Assembly: GCA_040285745.1 (NCBI GenBank)
Contig: JAUFOR010000001.1
Coordinates: 186,001-250,000, forward strand
Reading direction: 5' to 3'
From: Barthelona sp. PCE
Lineage: Eukaryota; Metamonada: BaSk clade
DNA: 64,000 bases
This document shows, one piece after another, positions 1-8,617 of this stretch (positions are counted from its first letter, which is position 1; each line of letters begins with the position of its first letter). The notes under the pieces are model-generated. The model did not search any database. It saw nothing but the letters and a program-made list of their open reading frames with translations, and was not told the DNA's origin. A program made the translations under genes and the position numbers.

Positions 1-944
1 AGCATTAACAATAAAAAATTTGAGCTTTCAATTAAAGTGACCAATTTAGCTGTATCATATCCACGAAAAAGGAAAGGTCTTGCTGAGATCATTAGAAAAG
101 CGAGAAAATATCCTAAACTAAATGAAAAATTCAAATATCCCAACGCCTCAACTTTTTCATTTTTTAGTAACAATAGAGGCAATGCAACCACGAATATGCC
201 CTCAGAAAACAACGCATTCAAAGCGTAGTACCATAAAAACGCAATAAAAGAGGAAGGATATTTCCTCTGATCTTGTATACTCATTTTTTCTCCCTTGTCC
301 CTTGTTTTAATTCGTCCAGAAAACACACTGAGTATACAGAGTGCTGAGTTGATGAAAAAAACCAAGTTGCTGTTGTTAAAGAATTGTGAAGATATTAAGT
401 AGCCAATTGTTGTTGCTATTATAGAAATAAGCTGCACATTGGCGTTAAAGGTGTGCCCGAGTCGTATAGCTAGACTGTATAATGAAAATTGATACAAAGC
501 ATGCCCTTGTAATAAAAGGAAAAAAAGGAAAAGCTTAACGTACGATGGTATTACATCACCTAGTAACATACAGAGCAATAAAGAAGCTTTGAACAGCTGA
601 GAATATTTGATTCCCACGGTACTTCCAAAAATAATCACGGAGAACCCACTTAGAAATGTTACAAGTGCAAAAAAAACCGCAAAAAACGGCCCTGGAAAGT
701 GTGAAACACACCATACGGTCAACAAGAGTAACGATACCGTGTCAAACAATATCGAAAAAAAATGTGATGCAAAAAATAGCTTATCAAACCGAGTATCAAC
801 ACTACTACTGCTGCCCAAAGAGAAAGACAGTGATATATGAGATCTATGCAAGCTTAAAGGACTGTACATAGGCTGTATGGAAGATTTCCAATCGATATGC
901 AAAATTTGCCCATAATCAGATGTGGTCGCCTTGGAATTTGGCAT
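1..944 (-). CDS. Multi-pass membrane protein, MFS-transporter-like, C-terminus off the window
   Basis: An open frame starts at the ATG at 944-942 and runs without a stop through the left edge, giving at least 314 residues. The first ~55 residues are polar and serine-rich (probably cytosolic). After that come hydrophobic helices near residues 57-80, 86-108, 116-132, 136-160, 170-187, 193-208, 224-260, 266-286 and 300 onward, with a short basic loop near 210-220 in the middle. The alternation of helices around a central charged loop suggests a Major Facilitator-type carrier, but I recognise no family signature and cannot name a substrate. The start is supported by a CACCTTTTTAC-type tract about 30 bases upstream, as in other genes here. 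It is divergent from the copine-like gene at 1270. The protein is incomplete only because the window ends. Confidence 0.75.
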   Translation of the reverse strand, partial: MPNSKATTSDYGQILHIDWKSSIQPMYSPLSLHRSHISLSFSLGSSSSVDTRFDKLFFASHFFSILFDTVSLLLLTVWCVSHFPGPFFAVFFALVTFLSGFSVIIFGSTVGIKYSQLFKASLLLCMLLGDVIPSYVKLFLFFLLLQGHALYQFSLYSLAIRLGHTFNANVQLISIIATTIGYLISSQFFNNSNLVFFINSALCILSVFSGRIKTRDKGEKMSIQDQRKYPSSFIAFLWYYALNALFSEGIFVVALPLLLLKNEKVEALGYLNFSFSLGYFLAFLMISARPFLFRGYDTAKLVTLIESSNFLLLM

Positions 945-973
945 TTTAACGATTTTTAGTCGTGATTAAAAGT

Positions 974-984
974 AAAAAGGTGAA
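974..984 (-). promoter_or_regulatory. Pyrimidine-rich ACCTTTTT start element of the membrane protein gene
   Basis: Read on the minus strand this is TTTCACCTTTTT, about 30 bases before the ATG at 944. The same core precedes many genes in the window. A role as initiator or core promoter is inferred from position and recurrence only. Confidence 0.4.
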
Positions 985-999
985 AGTACTGTTACACGG

Positions 1000-1269
1000 T
1001 GACACAAAGGTTTTAGTCTTCAGACTTTATGCTTGTGGATGTAAAACTGTTAAAATGAGTGAGAGTGACTTTTCAATGTAAGCAGAGTTTCATCGAACGA
1101 CACAATCTTTTCTTTCATTTTTAAAATTCTGCCTTGAGCCTAATATTCACCCACCTATGAAGACAAACCTCCACGGGTGAGCGTTCCTGATGCACATCAA
1201 TAAATCTACTTCAAGGTCAAACCTTGTTTAAATTTTTTACCTTTATCCTTTTTATACAGTACTTTACCG
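1000..1269 (+). repeat. Conserved upstream region of the copine-like genes, copy 1
   Basis: From about 1040 to the ATG this non-coding stretch matches 39900-40129 almost base for base. Shared blocks include a GAGTGAGAGTAAC-like segment, AATGTAAGCAGAG, CCTTGAGCCTAATAT, and a block around 1176-1225 ending in a run that reads AATAAATCTACTTCAAGG. The first part (about 1000-1036) also matches 41628-41667. It ends in a TTTTTTACCTTTATCC tract at 1233-1248. It is probably promoter plus 5' UTR kept by recent duplication or conversion. The 325 bases between the divergent genes hold nothing else that I can see. Confidence 0.7.
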
Positions 1270-2496
1270 ATGTCAGAACATCAATTCATTCAGTTTTTGA
1301 GAATATTTGCCTTTATCCCTAATTCTCCAACAATACATGTTGTAGAATCTATCAATGGTTATCGTGAAGACCGTGGAAATCTAAAAATCGGCTGTCTTCA
1401 GACTATGGCGTACCATGCAGACTGTAACCATCAATTAATCATTAATGGAACAACAACTATTGATGTTAATCAGCTTCTCAAAGGAAATTTTGTGGATCAA
1501 ACAACTGGACTTGTTGTCGGAGCTGAATTTAAGAGTCCCAACGTGGATATGCTGTCTTTTACAACCAGAGAGCCTCTGGATTTCGTGCGTTCAGTTAACG
1601 GAAGCGTCCCTATGCTTGTTCTTCGTGCATTACCGGGTCAGCAGTACAAGGTTCACTCGGATATGCTTTTCGGCCCCGACGCCAGCTCAGTCGGTGGTGT
1701 TCAGACGACAGTCTATAGATTAAGTAATCCCAGCGCTCCCCCAGTTGTTGCTGACTTGTACGGTCTGCTTGATCGAACAGATTTATTCTCTCAAATCAAA
1801 CAACACATCAGAAAGAACATTGATGAGATTCTTAATGAAATGCATGTTGAAGTAAGCGTAGCCATCGACTTCACTGCCAGTAATGGAAATCCTTCTAACC
1901 CCGGCACATTGCACTATGGTGAAAAAAACGATTACACCATGGCACTTCAGGCCCTAGAGATGTTAGAGCAGTATGATCTCGATAAGAGGGTACAGATGTA
2001 CGGTTTTGGTGCTCTTATGGCTGGTTTAAGAGGCGTACAGCACGTTTTTAGGCTTCACCAAGAACCAGAAGGTGTGCCTTTCGATCAACTGGTCCCTACT
2101 TACCTTGCCAAGAAGATGAATTTGCGCTTTAGCGGACCCACGTTGCTTGCCCCCGTTTTGAATGCATTCTGTGCGACAATGGATACTTCTAAATATAACA
2201 TATTAGTTATCCTCTTAGACGGACAGATCAACGATGTTGATGAGGTGTTGAATATTATACAGAGCAATATTAACAAGCCATTTAGTGTAATTTTAGTCGG
2301 CATCGGTGATGCAGACTTCAGCGCAATGCGTCACCTTGATGGTGATGGTGAGAGTCGTGTATTAAGCAGAGACGTCGTGCAATTCGTAGAGCTGAATTTG
2401 TTCCATATGGACTATGCTATTACATCGGAGCTATTGGAAGAACTGCCTTCCCAGGTGGAGGAATGGGCTAATGAAGTGAAAAACGGACTAATGTAA
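1270..2496 (+). CDS. Copine-type VWA domain protein, copy 1
   Basis: 408 residues. The C-terminal half (about 194-385) is a copine-type von Willebrand A domain: strand 'VSVAIDFTASNGNP' with the metal-site Asp at 200, then a YDxDKR-xx-YGFGAL segment, a YSGPT-like 'FSGPTLLAPV' segment, 'YNILVILLDGQIND' and 'VGIGDADFSAM'. These match the copine core closely. The N-terminal ~190 residues are not recognisable as the paired C2 domains of true copines, so membrane targeting by calcium is not supported. Copines are generally adaptor proteins at membranes; the partner here is unknown. A paralogue of the same length lies at 40130-41347. The ATG at 1270 follows a pyrimidine tract and is the only sensible start. 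Confidence 0.85.
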   Translation: MSEHQFIQFLRIFAFIPNSPTIHVVESINGYREDRGNLKIGCLQTMAYHADCNHQLIINGTTTIDVNQLLKGNFVDQTTGLVVGAEFKSPNVDMLSFTTREPLDFVRSVNGSVPMLVLRALPGQQYKVHSDMLFGPDASSVGGVQTTVYRLSNPSAPPVVADLYGLLDRTDLFSQIKQHIRKNIDEILNEMHVEVSVAIDFTASNGNPSNPGTLHYGEKNDYTMALQALEMLEQYDLDKRVQMYGFGALMAGLRGVQHVFRLHQEPEGVPFDQLVPTYLAKKMNLRFSGPTLLAPVLNAFCATMDTSKYNILVILLDGQINDVDEVLNIIQSNINKPFSVILVGIGDADFSAMRHLDGDGESRVLSRDVVQFVELNLFHMDYAITSELLEELPSQVEEWANEVKNGLM

Positions 2497-2685
2497 ATAA
2501 TTATTTTATTCAATAGCACAGGTAACCACTAAAGTAAAAAATGATTTAATATCATCTTGATGCAGTTCTGCACCACCAAATAACTCTTCTTAACATCAAA
2601 ACTCATTCAAAAGCATTGACATTTTCTAGTTTTCCATTTTATCACTTACAACTTCTTTTTTTACCACACTTATTGCCATTTGGTA

Positions 2686-4482
2686 ATGCTTGATGGCTCT
2701 TTTATCTTTGAGGCAGATTTTTTTCAACCAGCAGGTTCTTGTCCCGAGAAATTTTTTAAATGCTCATACACACAGGACGACAAACATATTTTCGTGTCAG
2801 TATGTGACAACGCCGACCACCTGATTTTTAAATTCCACCAGATAGTTGAAAAACATCACGAATCAACAACAAAAGTTGAGTTGCAACAGTACAAACAGTA
2901 TGCAGTACCAAAGAACTTGATGACGACCGCAATGAAACACCCTATGCTATGTGTTCGAGATACCGCTTTGATATGTTACAGATCGTATCACATATATGGT
3001 CAGATGGCCGTTTATGATTTCGAAACTCAGACGTTCACCCCTTTGCCGGGATTGAAGTTCGGCGACCAGTGCCATAACTCTTTTTTGATCGTCTTGCGAG
3101 ACAACGAGCACATTATCTTAGTATTTGAATCGGAGAATGTACCAAAGATGCATTTATTAAGAACGACAAAAAGAGCTCTTGGCAGCTTTGATTTAATTGA
3201 CGCCCTTGCCCCCACGCGCGTATTTCTGTTCCCAGGGCACTCTTTGTACATAACTGTTGACGGTGGTGAGGTTACGTCAACCAAGAGGGAAGTAATCACA
3301 ATCCCGAGTTGGTTCACACCGCACAGAGGGTTTCACTGTGATGGGATCTTGTGCATCACTGACGGAAACGGGCTCGCGTGCGCAGTGATGGAGGGGATCC
3401 CAGCACATGAGGTTTCAGGAATTCGAGTGCACAAGCCCTTCAGTCTCAATGGTAAAATATATGCTTTTACACCTGATTTGTGCTCTATTTCCATCAAGGA
3501 TGCCAAAGATGAACCCCATGTTCCTGAAAACGCTCTGCTAGGTTTTCTGAGTAATAATGGAATATGTCTTCCAGTGCTATACAGCCACACATCACTCACC
3601 GTGTACAATATATTGGCCCCATCGCCCAAACGACACACGTTCACTGCAGAAACGTCCAACAGTCCGAAGTTGCCTCTGAGTAGCATTGTTCTGCAAAAAA
3701 AAAAAGACGAAATTTCGGTTTTTCACGCACTGCACTCGATTACCACGATGTATGCACTGGATGGGGACACCCCCTTGGTTGCATTCAAGCAAGCAAATGA
3801 ACATTCAACGTCGTTGTACGGCCCAGACTGGTATGCTCTTCTTGACGACTGCACCATTTCAATTAATGGGTTTAACTTTCACTTGGACAGGGATTACTAT
3901 GCATACGATGTCACCAGAGCGGGAGATCTACTCTGGGTAACAACATCTTGCTCTGTACTTGTGTATAATGTCGCATTGCCAAACGTCAAGCTAGTTCATT
4001 GCTTTCCGATAAAGGACCAAATCACCAACGTTGTCCCCAACCCGTTTGCGTCTACACAGGCGACTGTGATTGGGGACACTGAAGTCTTTTTCGTTTATTA
4101 TAGAGATGATGAGATACTTTCAATTTTGGTTGAAAGTGAGGAAAACAGCAATTGGGACAGATGTATTTTCATTGAAGATGGGGTTTTTGTGCTTGACAAC
4201 GCTGTTTTTGCCTTGGAATTGGATCAAATCGTCAAGAAATGTGAGATTCCTTGGAAAGCAGGTTCTGACGAGTTCAGATACAATTGCATACAACCAAACA
4301 TAGTGGTAAGAGTACATCGTCGCCTAAGAAAGCACAGTATTGTTAAAGAAACACTTGTTTTTTCTCCTGAATATGCTTACACAATTTTTTCAGAAGAAAT
4401 TTGTATTGGTGATTTGCAGACAGTTTTGTTTCAAGATTTCAGTCATGTAAGCAACGTCCTTCTTGACAGTTTTGACAGCTGA
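2686..4482 (+). CDS. Large unrecognised protein, probable beta-propeller type, next to copine-like gene
   Basis: 598 residues from the ATG at 2686, which follows a CTTTTTTTACCACAC tract; an upstream TTG would add only two residues. I recognise no family. The sequence is a continuous succession of short hydrophobic strands separated by polar turns, with recurring 'YxFxxxxxxPLPG'-like and 'LWVTTSCSVLVYNVALP'-like segments. This is what a divergent WD40 or other beta-propeller would look like. There is no signal peptide and no membrane helix. It lies 189 bases behind the copine-like gene on the same strand. A protein of the same size and texture (37966-39780) lies directly before the second copine-like gene, so the two families travel together. 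Confidence 0.7.
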   Translation: MLDGSFIFEADFFQPAGSCPEKFFKCSYTQDDKHIFVSVCDNADHLIFKFHQIVEKHHESTTKVELQQYKQYAVPKNLMTTAMKHPMLCVRDTALICYRSYHIYGQMAVYDFETQTFTPLPGLKFGDQCHNSFLIVLRDNEHIILVFESENVPKMHLLRTTKRALGSFDLIDALAPTRVFLFPGHSLYITVDGGEVTSTKREVITIPSWFTPHRGFHCDGILCITDGNGLACAVMEGIPAHEVSGIRVHKPFSLNGKIYAFTPDLCSISIKDAKDEPHVPENALLGFLSNNGICLPVLYSHTSLTVYNILAPSPKRHTFTAETSNSPKLPLSSIVLQKKKDEISVFHALHSITTMYALDGDTPLVAFKQANEHSTSLYGPDWYALLDDCTISINGFNFHLDRDYYAYDVTRAGDLLWVTTSCSVLVYNVALPNVKLVHCFPIKDQITNVVPNPFASTQATVIGDTEVFFVYYRDDEILSILVESEENSNWDRCIFIEDGVFVLDNAVFALELDQIVKKCEIPWKAGSDEFRYNCIQPNIVVRVHRRLRKHSIVKETLVFSPEYAYTIFSEEICIGDLQTVLFQDFSHVSNVLLDSFDS

Positions 4483-4544
4483 TTGCTGATCAGAAATGTT
4501 AATATTAGGAAGCTTCATAGCATGATGGAGGCACTGGTCTTGTT

Positions 4545-4655
4545 CTAGCCCTGATCATGAAGATACTTGAACATAGAATGAAATAGAACGTATGCGTATG
4601 CGGCACCATATCCGAACTTAGATCTCTGTTTACTCTGGTGAACATGGATGAGACT
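4545..4655 (-). repeat. Dispersed intergenic repeat, inverted copy, uninterrupted
   Basis: On the minus strand this reads TCTCATCCATGTT, then CAGAGATCTAAGTTCGGATA followed by TGGTGCCGCATACG, then CATACG and TTCTATTTCATTCT, ending near a GATCAGG block. About 33 bases around the centre are identical to 41945-41977, in opposite orientation and 37 kb away. A third, more decayed relative is at 39785-39880. Relative to the minus-strand gene at 4712-6865 it is the immediate 3' flank, as the 39785 copy is for the gene ending at 39780. The stretch 4483-4711 holds no gene. Confidence 0.7.
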
Positions 4656-4711
4656 AGGAAATCATCCTTATAAACAATATGTGTAAATGTGCATTCCTGT
4701 ATCTCTGTAGT

Positions 4712-6865
4712 CTAATATTCATTAAAATAATGCCTATGATAATGGGGCACGTGGTACTCAAAGATGGACGCCTCGGCCATGAACGAAGGAAGATGGAACG
4801 TTTCCACATTGGGATTCATAGATTGCGGGTCTTCCTCAACGTTATATGTTTTCAACACCATTGTCTTGGTCTCCTTTTTGTATGACATGTCTTGAACAAC
4901 GTTATTGGGCAGATTATGATCTTGGTTTTGCTTCACATTGGTTTGGGGAAAATGTGGTAAATTGTTGTTTGTAAAAAAACGCGTTTTAATTGCACCGTCT
5001 TCAATGTATGCTTTAATAATACCACCCCTTACGTGTATGTATGAATCTCCCACGAAATTAAGGAACTTATGGCCTTCTTCTTCCGATGCAATATCATGAT
5101 AAATGACAGTATCTAAGTATTCTGCGTAATCCCAATCATAACAGTGTAAAAATTGCGTTACTCCATCCATACTAGATGTGTATACAATAAACAGTTGATA
5201 ACGAGGTGGTGCAGCCAAAAAATGAGGGTTAAAGTAAACTTCTACATTATAAGTATCATCAAATTCATCATCACATACATCAACAATGTACTCAGAAATC
5301 ACATCATACTCGTTGACATCGAACAGAAAGAAATGGATTGCATTGCTACATAGAATGTATGCTGAAGCACTTTTAATTGAATCATGAACTCTTATGACTT
5401 TCACATTCGGGGGAAGCTCTAATAAAATCTCTTCTCCCAAATACACCAAGCCTGAATCGTCTTCTTCACAAAAGTCAACATTGACGGGCAGCCCTTTAAT
5501 AAGACCACAGTATTCAGTGCCACAATGAGGTAAATGGGTTATGATGGGTTCGGATTCTGAGTCATTCCAGTGAATTCTAACATAAAATTCTTCTTCTTCA
5601 CTACGAACCGCTGCGATTACAAAAAAATCACCTGCTTCATTAGGTTGAACTGATAGTATTTTGTATCTCGTATGTGAAAACTTATCATTCTCATGCAACA
5701 CAATAAGCTTCCTTTCTTTGAAAAAAAAGTAATATCTTATTGAAGCCTCAAAATCATATATCTCCGCTATTCCGTCAAAAAAAATTCGTTTTGGTTGAAG
5801 ACTGTCCAAACGAAAAACCTCATTATTAACTGCTCTGAATTTGATTGGACCACAACGTTTTGTTCTTCTATCAGTACCATAAAAAACACAATCTTCATTA
5901 CAAAAGTAATTATCATTCAAGTCTATGTGTTTTATACTATGGCAATCTACATTATACCAATTACCTTCACCCTCTGACATCTTTAATTCACCGTTTTCGA
6001 TATGAATCACTTCCACAAATCTTAAATCAATGAATACCATTGACAAATCATCTTGAGTGAGCGTTAATAATGCAATTTTTGAGTTTTTCTTAATATTCAA
6101 TCCTTTAAGCTGCGGAAACCTTTCTGTCAAGTTAACTTGGTTCCTCTGACAGTCAAATATTATTAGTTCATCAATTTCTTGATCGCGAAACCTGACTGAG
6201 CAAATGCAATCTGAGTTTAAGCACCTGAAGTGTTCTAAATGAACACCATGCAACTGCTCAATATCAGGTTCATGTGACTCGTCCACGTCATCAACAGAAA
6301 AATTGTAATGCCATATGGTATAATCTTGGCATTTCCTTAACAAAATGTAGTTTGAATTGATGTTTGAATTGATGTTTGAATGAATTGCATACTCTCCAAG
6401 ACATCTATATTCATCGGTTAGCACATTTAATATGTAGCACTTCCTCCCTCCTCTAAAATTAACGGCATCACTAATGGTGAATAGTAGGTGGTTTTCATCC
6501 ATCGGAATTATTCTGCTTGATAGACTTTTGATCATCTCAAATGGGAAGGGTATTCTTCTTCTTATATGTTCAACACTCCTAATATCATTAAATAATAAAA
6601 TATCAAGATGGGTTAAAAAGTAACTGTCATAAAGTTCGTCAATTATCATGTAAGATTCTCCAGCTTTTAATTTGAATATGTACTTAAGAGGCTCACCCGT
6701 GTCCTCCACATACCCAGCAAAGTCCTTGCCCTCAATGGCGCTTTCAATGAGGCTGATGTATTCCCTTGACTTAAGCAATATTAGGCCCCAGCCCTCAAAT
6801 ATAAGCTGCCCCTCGGGATATGCATGCATGATAAGGTCGTCCTCGAATTTTCGAACCCTAGGCAT
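4712..6865 (-). CDS. Large unrecognised protein, probable beta-propeller type
   Basis: 717 residues from the ATG at 6865 (the preferred start: residues 'MPRVRK', after a CACCTACTTC...CTTTTC tract). The frame is open to an earlier ATG at 6958, which would add 31 residues of unlike composition. No family recognised. The chain is almost entirely short beta-prone segments with many acidic and aromatic residues, consistent with one or two propellers. Residues near 165-175 carry a small tandem repeat of Asn-Ile-Asn-Ser, encoded by repeated 12-base units near 6345-6380. The gene is convergent with 2686-4482 and divergent from 7034. Codons are clearly more A/T-rich than in the core genes, which fits a lineage-specific accessory family. 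Confidence 0.7.
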   Translation of the reverse strand: MPRVRKFEDDLIMHAYPEGQLIFEGWGLILLKSREYISLIESAIEGKDFAGYVEDTGEPLKYIFKLKAGESYMIIDELYDSYFLTHLDILLFNDIRSVEHIRRRIPFPFEMIKSLSSRIIPMDENHLLFTISDAVNFRGGRKCYILNVLTDEYRCLGEYAIHSNINSNINSNYILLRKCQDYTIWHYNFSVDDVDESHEPDIEQLHGVHLEHFRCLNSDCICSVRFRDQEIDELIIFDCQRNQVNLTERFPQLKGLNIKKNSKIALLTLTQDDLSMVFIDLRFVEVIHIENGELKMSEGEGNWYNVDCHSIKHIDLNDNYFCNEDCVFYGTDRRTKRCGPIKFRAVNNEVFRLDSLQPKRIFFDGIAEIYDFEASIRYYFFFKERKLIVLHENDKFSHTRYKILSVQPNEAGDFFVIAAVRSEEEEFYVRIHWNDSESEPIITHLPHCGTEYCGLIKGLPVNVDFCEEDDSGLVYLGEEILLELPPNVKVIRVHDSIKSASAYILCSNAIHFFLFDVNEYDVISEYIVDVCDDEFDDTYNVEVYFNPHFLAAPPRYQLFIVYTSSMDGVTQFLHCYDWDYAEYLDTVIYHDIASEEEGHKFLNFVGDSYIHVRGGIIKAYIEDGAIKTRFFTNNNLPHFPQTNVKQNQDHNLPNNVVQDMSYKKETKTMVLKTYNVEEDPQSMNPNVETFHLPSFMAEASIFEYHVPHYHRHYFNEY

Positions 6866-7033
6866 GAAAAGTCGTGATGAAGTAGGTGAACAGTGATAAA
6901 GCATGTATATATTAAATATTAGTGCTTGCGTGTGGCACATATAGATGATATAATACATGTGAAGCGTAAACAGAAAGCGCGAATGTGAAAGAGAACTGTA
7001 TTTGCATTTCTATCCCCTTACAGTTTTATTGAT

Positions 7034-8023
7034 GTGGCTTGTAGGGCTTGTAGCGCGTGGCGCGTAAGATGGTGGACGCGTCAAAACTTCTGTAACCATA
7101 TTTCTGATAATGTTTACGATTTATTATCGGACTTTGGTATTGAACCTTGTACTCCTAAAAAAGTACTTGCAGATATTGCTTATAACATTGCCACTGGAAG
7201 GATTAGGAATAAGTATGTTGAACCAATATATAAAATGTTTAATGGTAAGTACTTAAACATTATGGGGGGTACTAAGGAGTATGATCTTGTACGTTTTATG
7301 GTCGAACATGTTCAGATTACTGCTGAGAATAATCAATCTATTGCTGATTTTTTCAGTGATGCAGTTGCTAATGGATCTTTCAAGCTCGAAATGGATACGC
7401 TAGATAACAATCCGGCTTTAGAAAGAGCTGTTGAGGATATGAAAACCCGCTTGGCTAGACCTTTACGCATTAGGCAACTTGTGGGTTATTATTTTTTTGT
7501 GGTTTCTATTTGCGTCAGATTGGAATATCGAGACTATATTCGAGAAAAGTATCCTATTTTATATGACAGTTTGTGGAATGGAGATGAATTTATCAGTGGA
7601 TTCGCTGCTCCGTTAAGTAGAATTTTGAAAGGCTTTTTCTTTGATGGTCTTGGGTTAGAAAATGCTGACTTTGTGGGTGTCACCCCCGACAGTATATTTA
7701 GTTCTCTCACTCGGGTTGTAACAAAATATAAACCGGGAGAAAGAAAAGGTCGTCACCACATTACTACTGTAGTGAATAGCGTTATTAACAGTAACAATGA
7801 CCAATGGGAAGCCGTTATGGGACTTCCATTGACGAATTTAATGATGAGACCGCTTGAGATAGGATTTAGAGAAGCAATTATAGACTTTAGGAGAGCAGAA
7901 ACAAATGAATACTTTCGTAGAGATGAATGGGTTGAGCTTATTCTAAACTTTAACTCGATCATTGACGGTCAACACCCTTCTATAGCTTTTGATGCTGACG
8001 GTAAAATCTTGATGGAACAGTAA
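7034..8023 (+). CDS. Hypothetical helical protein A, 5' end uncertain
   Basis: An open frame of 329 codons with no in-frame ATG near its start; it can only begin at the GTG at 7034 or inside. The ATG at 7069 opens a frame of eight codons that hits TAA at 7093. One skipped base near 7087 would join it to this frame and give a plausible helical N-terminus, so a frameshift (real or a sequencing error) or an unseen 5' exon is likely. The body is alpha-helical, with segments such as 'RIRQLVGYYFFVVSICVRLE' and 'GLENADFVGV'. No family recognised. The last 80 codons are repeated at 9596-9839. A weak similarity of the 'ADFxxxxGxPxxSxFxxL' kind to the 925-residue protein at 32974 is possible. Confidence 0.6.
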   Translation: MACRACSAWRVRWWTRQNFCNHISDNVYDLLSDFGIEPCTPKKVLADIAYNIATGRIRNKYVEPIYKMFNGKYLNIMGGTKEYDLVRFMVEHVQITAENNQSIADFFSDAVANGSFKLEMDTLDNNPALERAVEDMKTRLARPLRIRQLVGYYFFVVSICVRLEYRDYIREKYPILYDSLWNGDEFISGFAAPLSRILKGFFFDGLGLENADFVGVTPDSIFSSLTRVVTKYKPGERKGRHHITTVVNSVINSNNDQWEAVMGLPLTNLMMRPLEIGFREAIIDFRRAETNEYFRRDEWVELILNFNSIIDGQHPSIAFDADGKILMEQ

Positions 8024-8065
8024 AACAACAAATATGAGGGAGAAGATTACCTTAAAAAAAATTTA

Positions 8066-8157
8066 TTTTGTAAAAAATAATCAATTTTTAGCACTTTTGA
8101 TTTTACTTTTATCACCGTGGTAATTAAGACCAGCTTTTGTAAAAAATAATCAATTTT
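8066..8157. repeat. Short direct repeat pair between convergent genes
   Basis: A 23-base unit (TTTTGTAAAAAATAATCAAT plus TTT) occurs at 8066-8088 and 8135-8157, followed by a tandem TAGTATGTTG. The pair recurs in the second segmental copy near 9880-9970. Function unknown; it may only be A/T-rich 3' flank. Confidence 0.7.
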
Positions 8158-8299
8158 GTAGTATGTTGTAGTATGTTGTTCATTAATATATGCATTGGGA
8201 ACACTACAGCACCCATTTCTATCACAAAATACCAAAAAGTAATACAGGGGTTTTATTTAATAAGTTTATGGGGATAAAACGTTTAAACGGGTTAAAAGC

Positions 8300-8617
8300 T
8301 TAGTAGATACCTTGTTCAGACATGGAGATGAGGACCTTAAGGGCACCGTGAACGTTAGCACCGTTCATAAGGTGCTTGGGACAGCCAACCTCCTCGGCAG
8401 CCTTGAGGGAGTTGTCAACGGCAGTGCTCATCATCTTATCGAGCTTAGCGCAGACCTCCTCGCGGGTCCAGTTCTCGAAACGGTAGTTCTGAGCCATCTC
8501 AAGACCGGAAACACCGACACCACCGAGGTTGGCGAGTTTTCCGGGAAGATAAACGCGGTTTTCGACGTCCTGGGTGAGTAAAGACTGGCCGCCAATGTTC
8601 ACGGGCATGTTAGCTCC
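8300..8617 (-). pseudogene. Truncated glutamate dehydrogenase, C-terminal fragment
   Basis: Encodes about the last 104 residues of the intact GDH at 10118-11482, with a Ser for Thr change in the 'DKMMTTAVDN' region. Homology to GDH stops abruptly at 8617, and the upstream frame runs into unrelated sequence with stops. It lacks the catalytic Lys, the substrate-binding half and most of the nucleotide fold. It was created by the segmental duplication. The frame is still undamaged, so the event looks recent. Confidence 0.9.

Larger units (their letters stand above)
7779..8617. repeat. Segmental duplication, copy 1
   Basis: About 839 bases nearly identical to 9596-10435, differing by scattered substitutions and a few small indels (for example a missing TTAG at the GDH stop). 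The unit holds the 3' end of protein A, the intergenic spacer and the 3' end of the GDH gene in antisense orientation. In this copy protein A is complete and GDH is truncated. Confidence 0.95.

Noticed and set aside
8047-8235. 62-codon minus-strand frame between protein A and the GDH fragment
   Set aside because: It is built from the 23-base direct repeats and has no start element; the same stretch in the second copy is disrupted by a small deletion.
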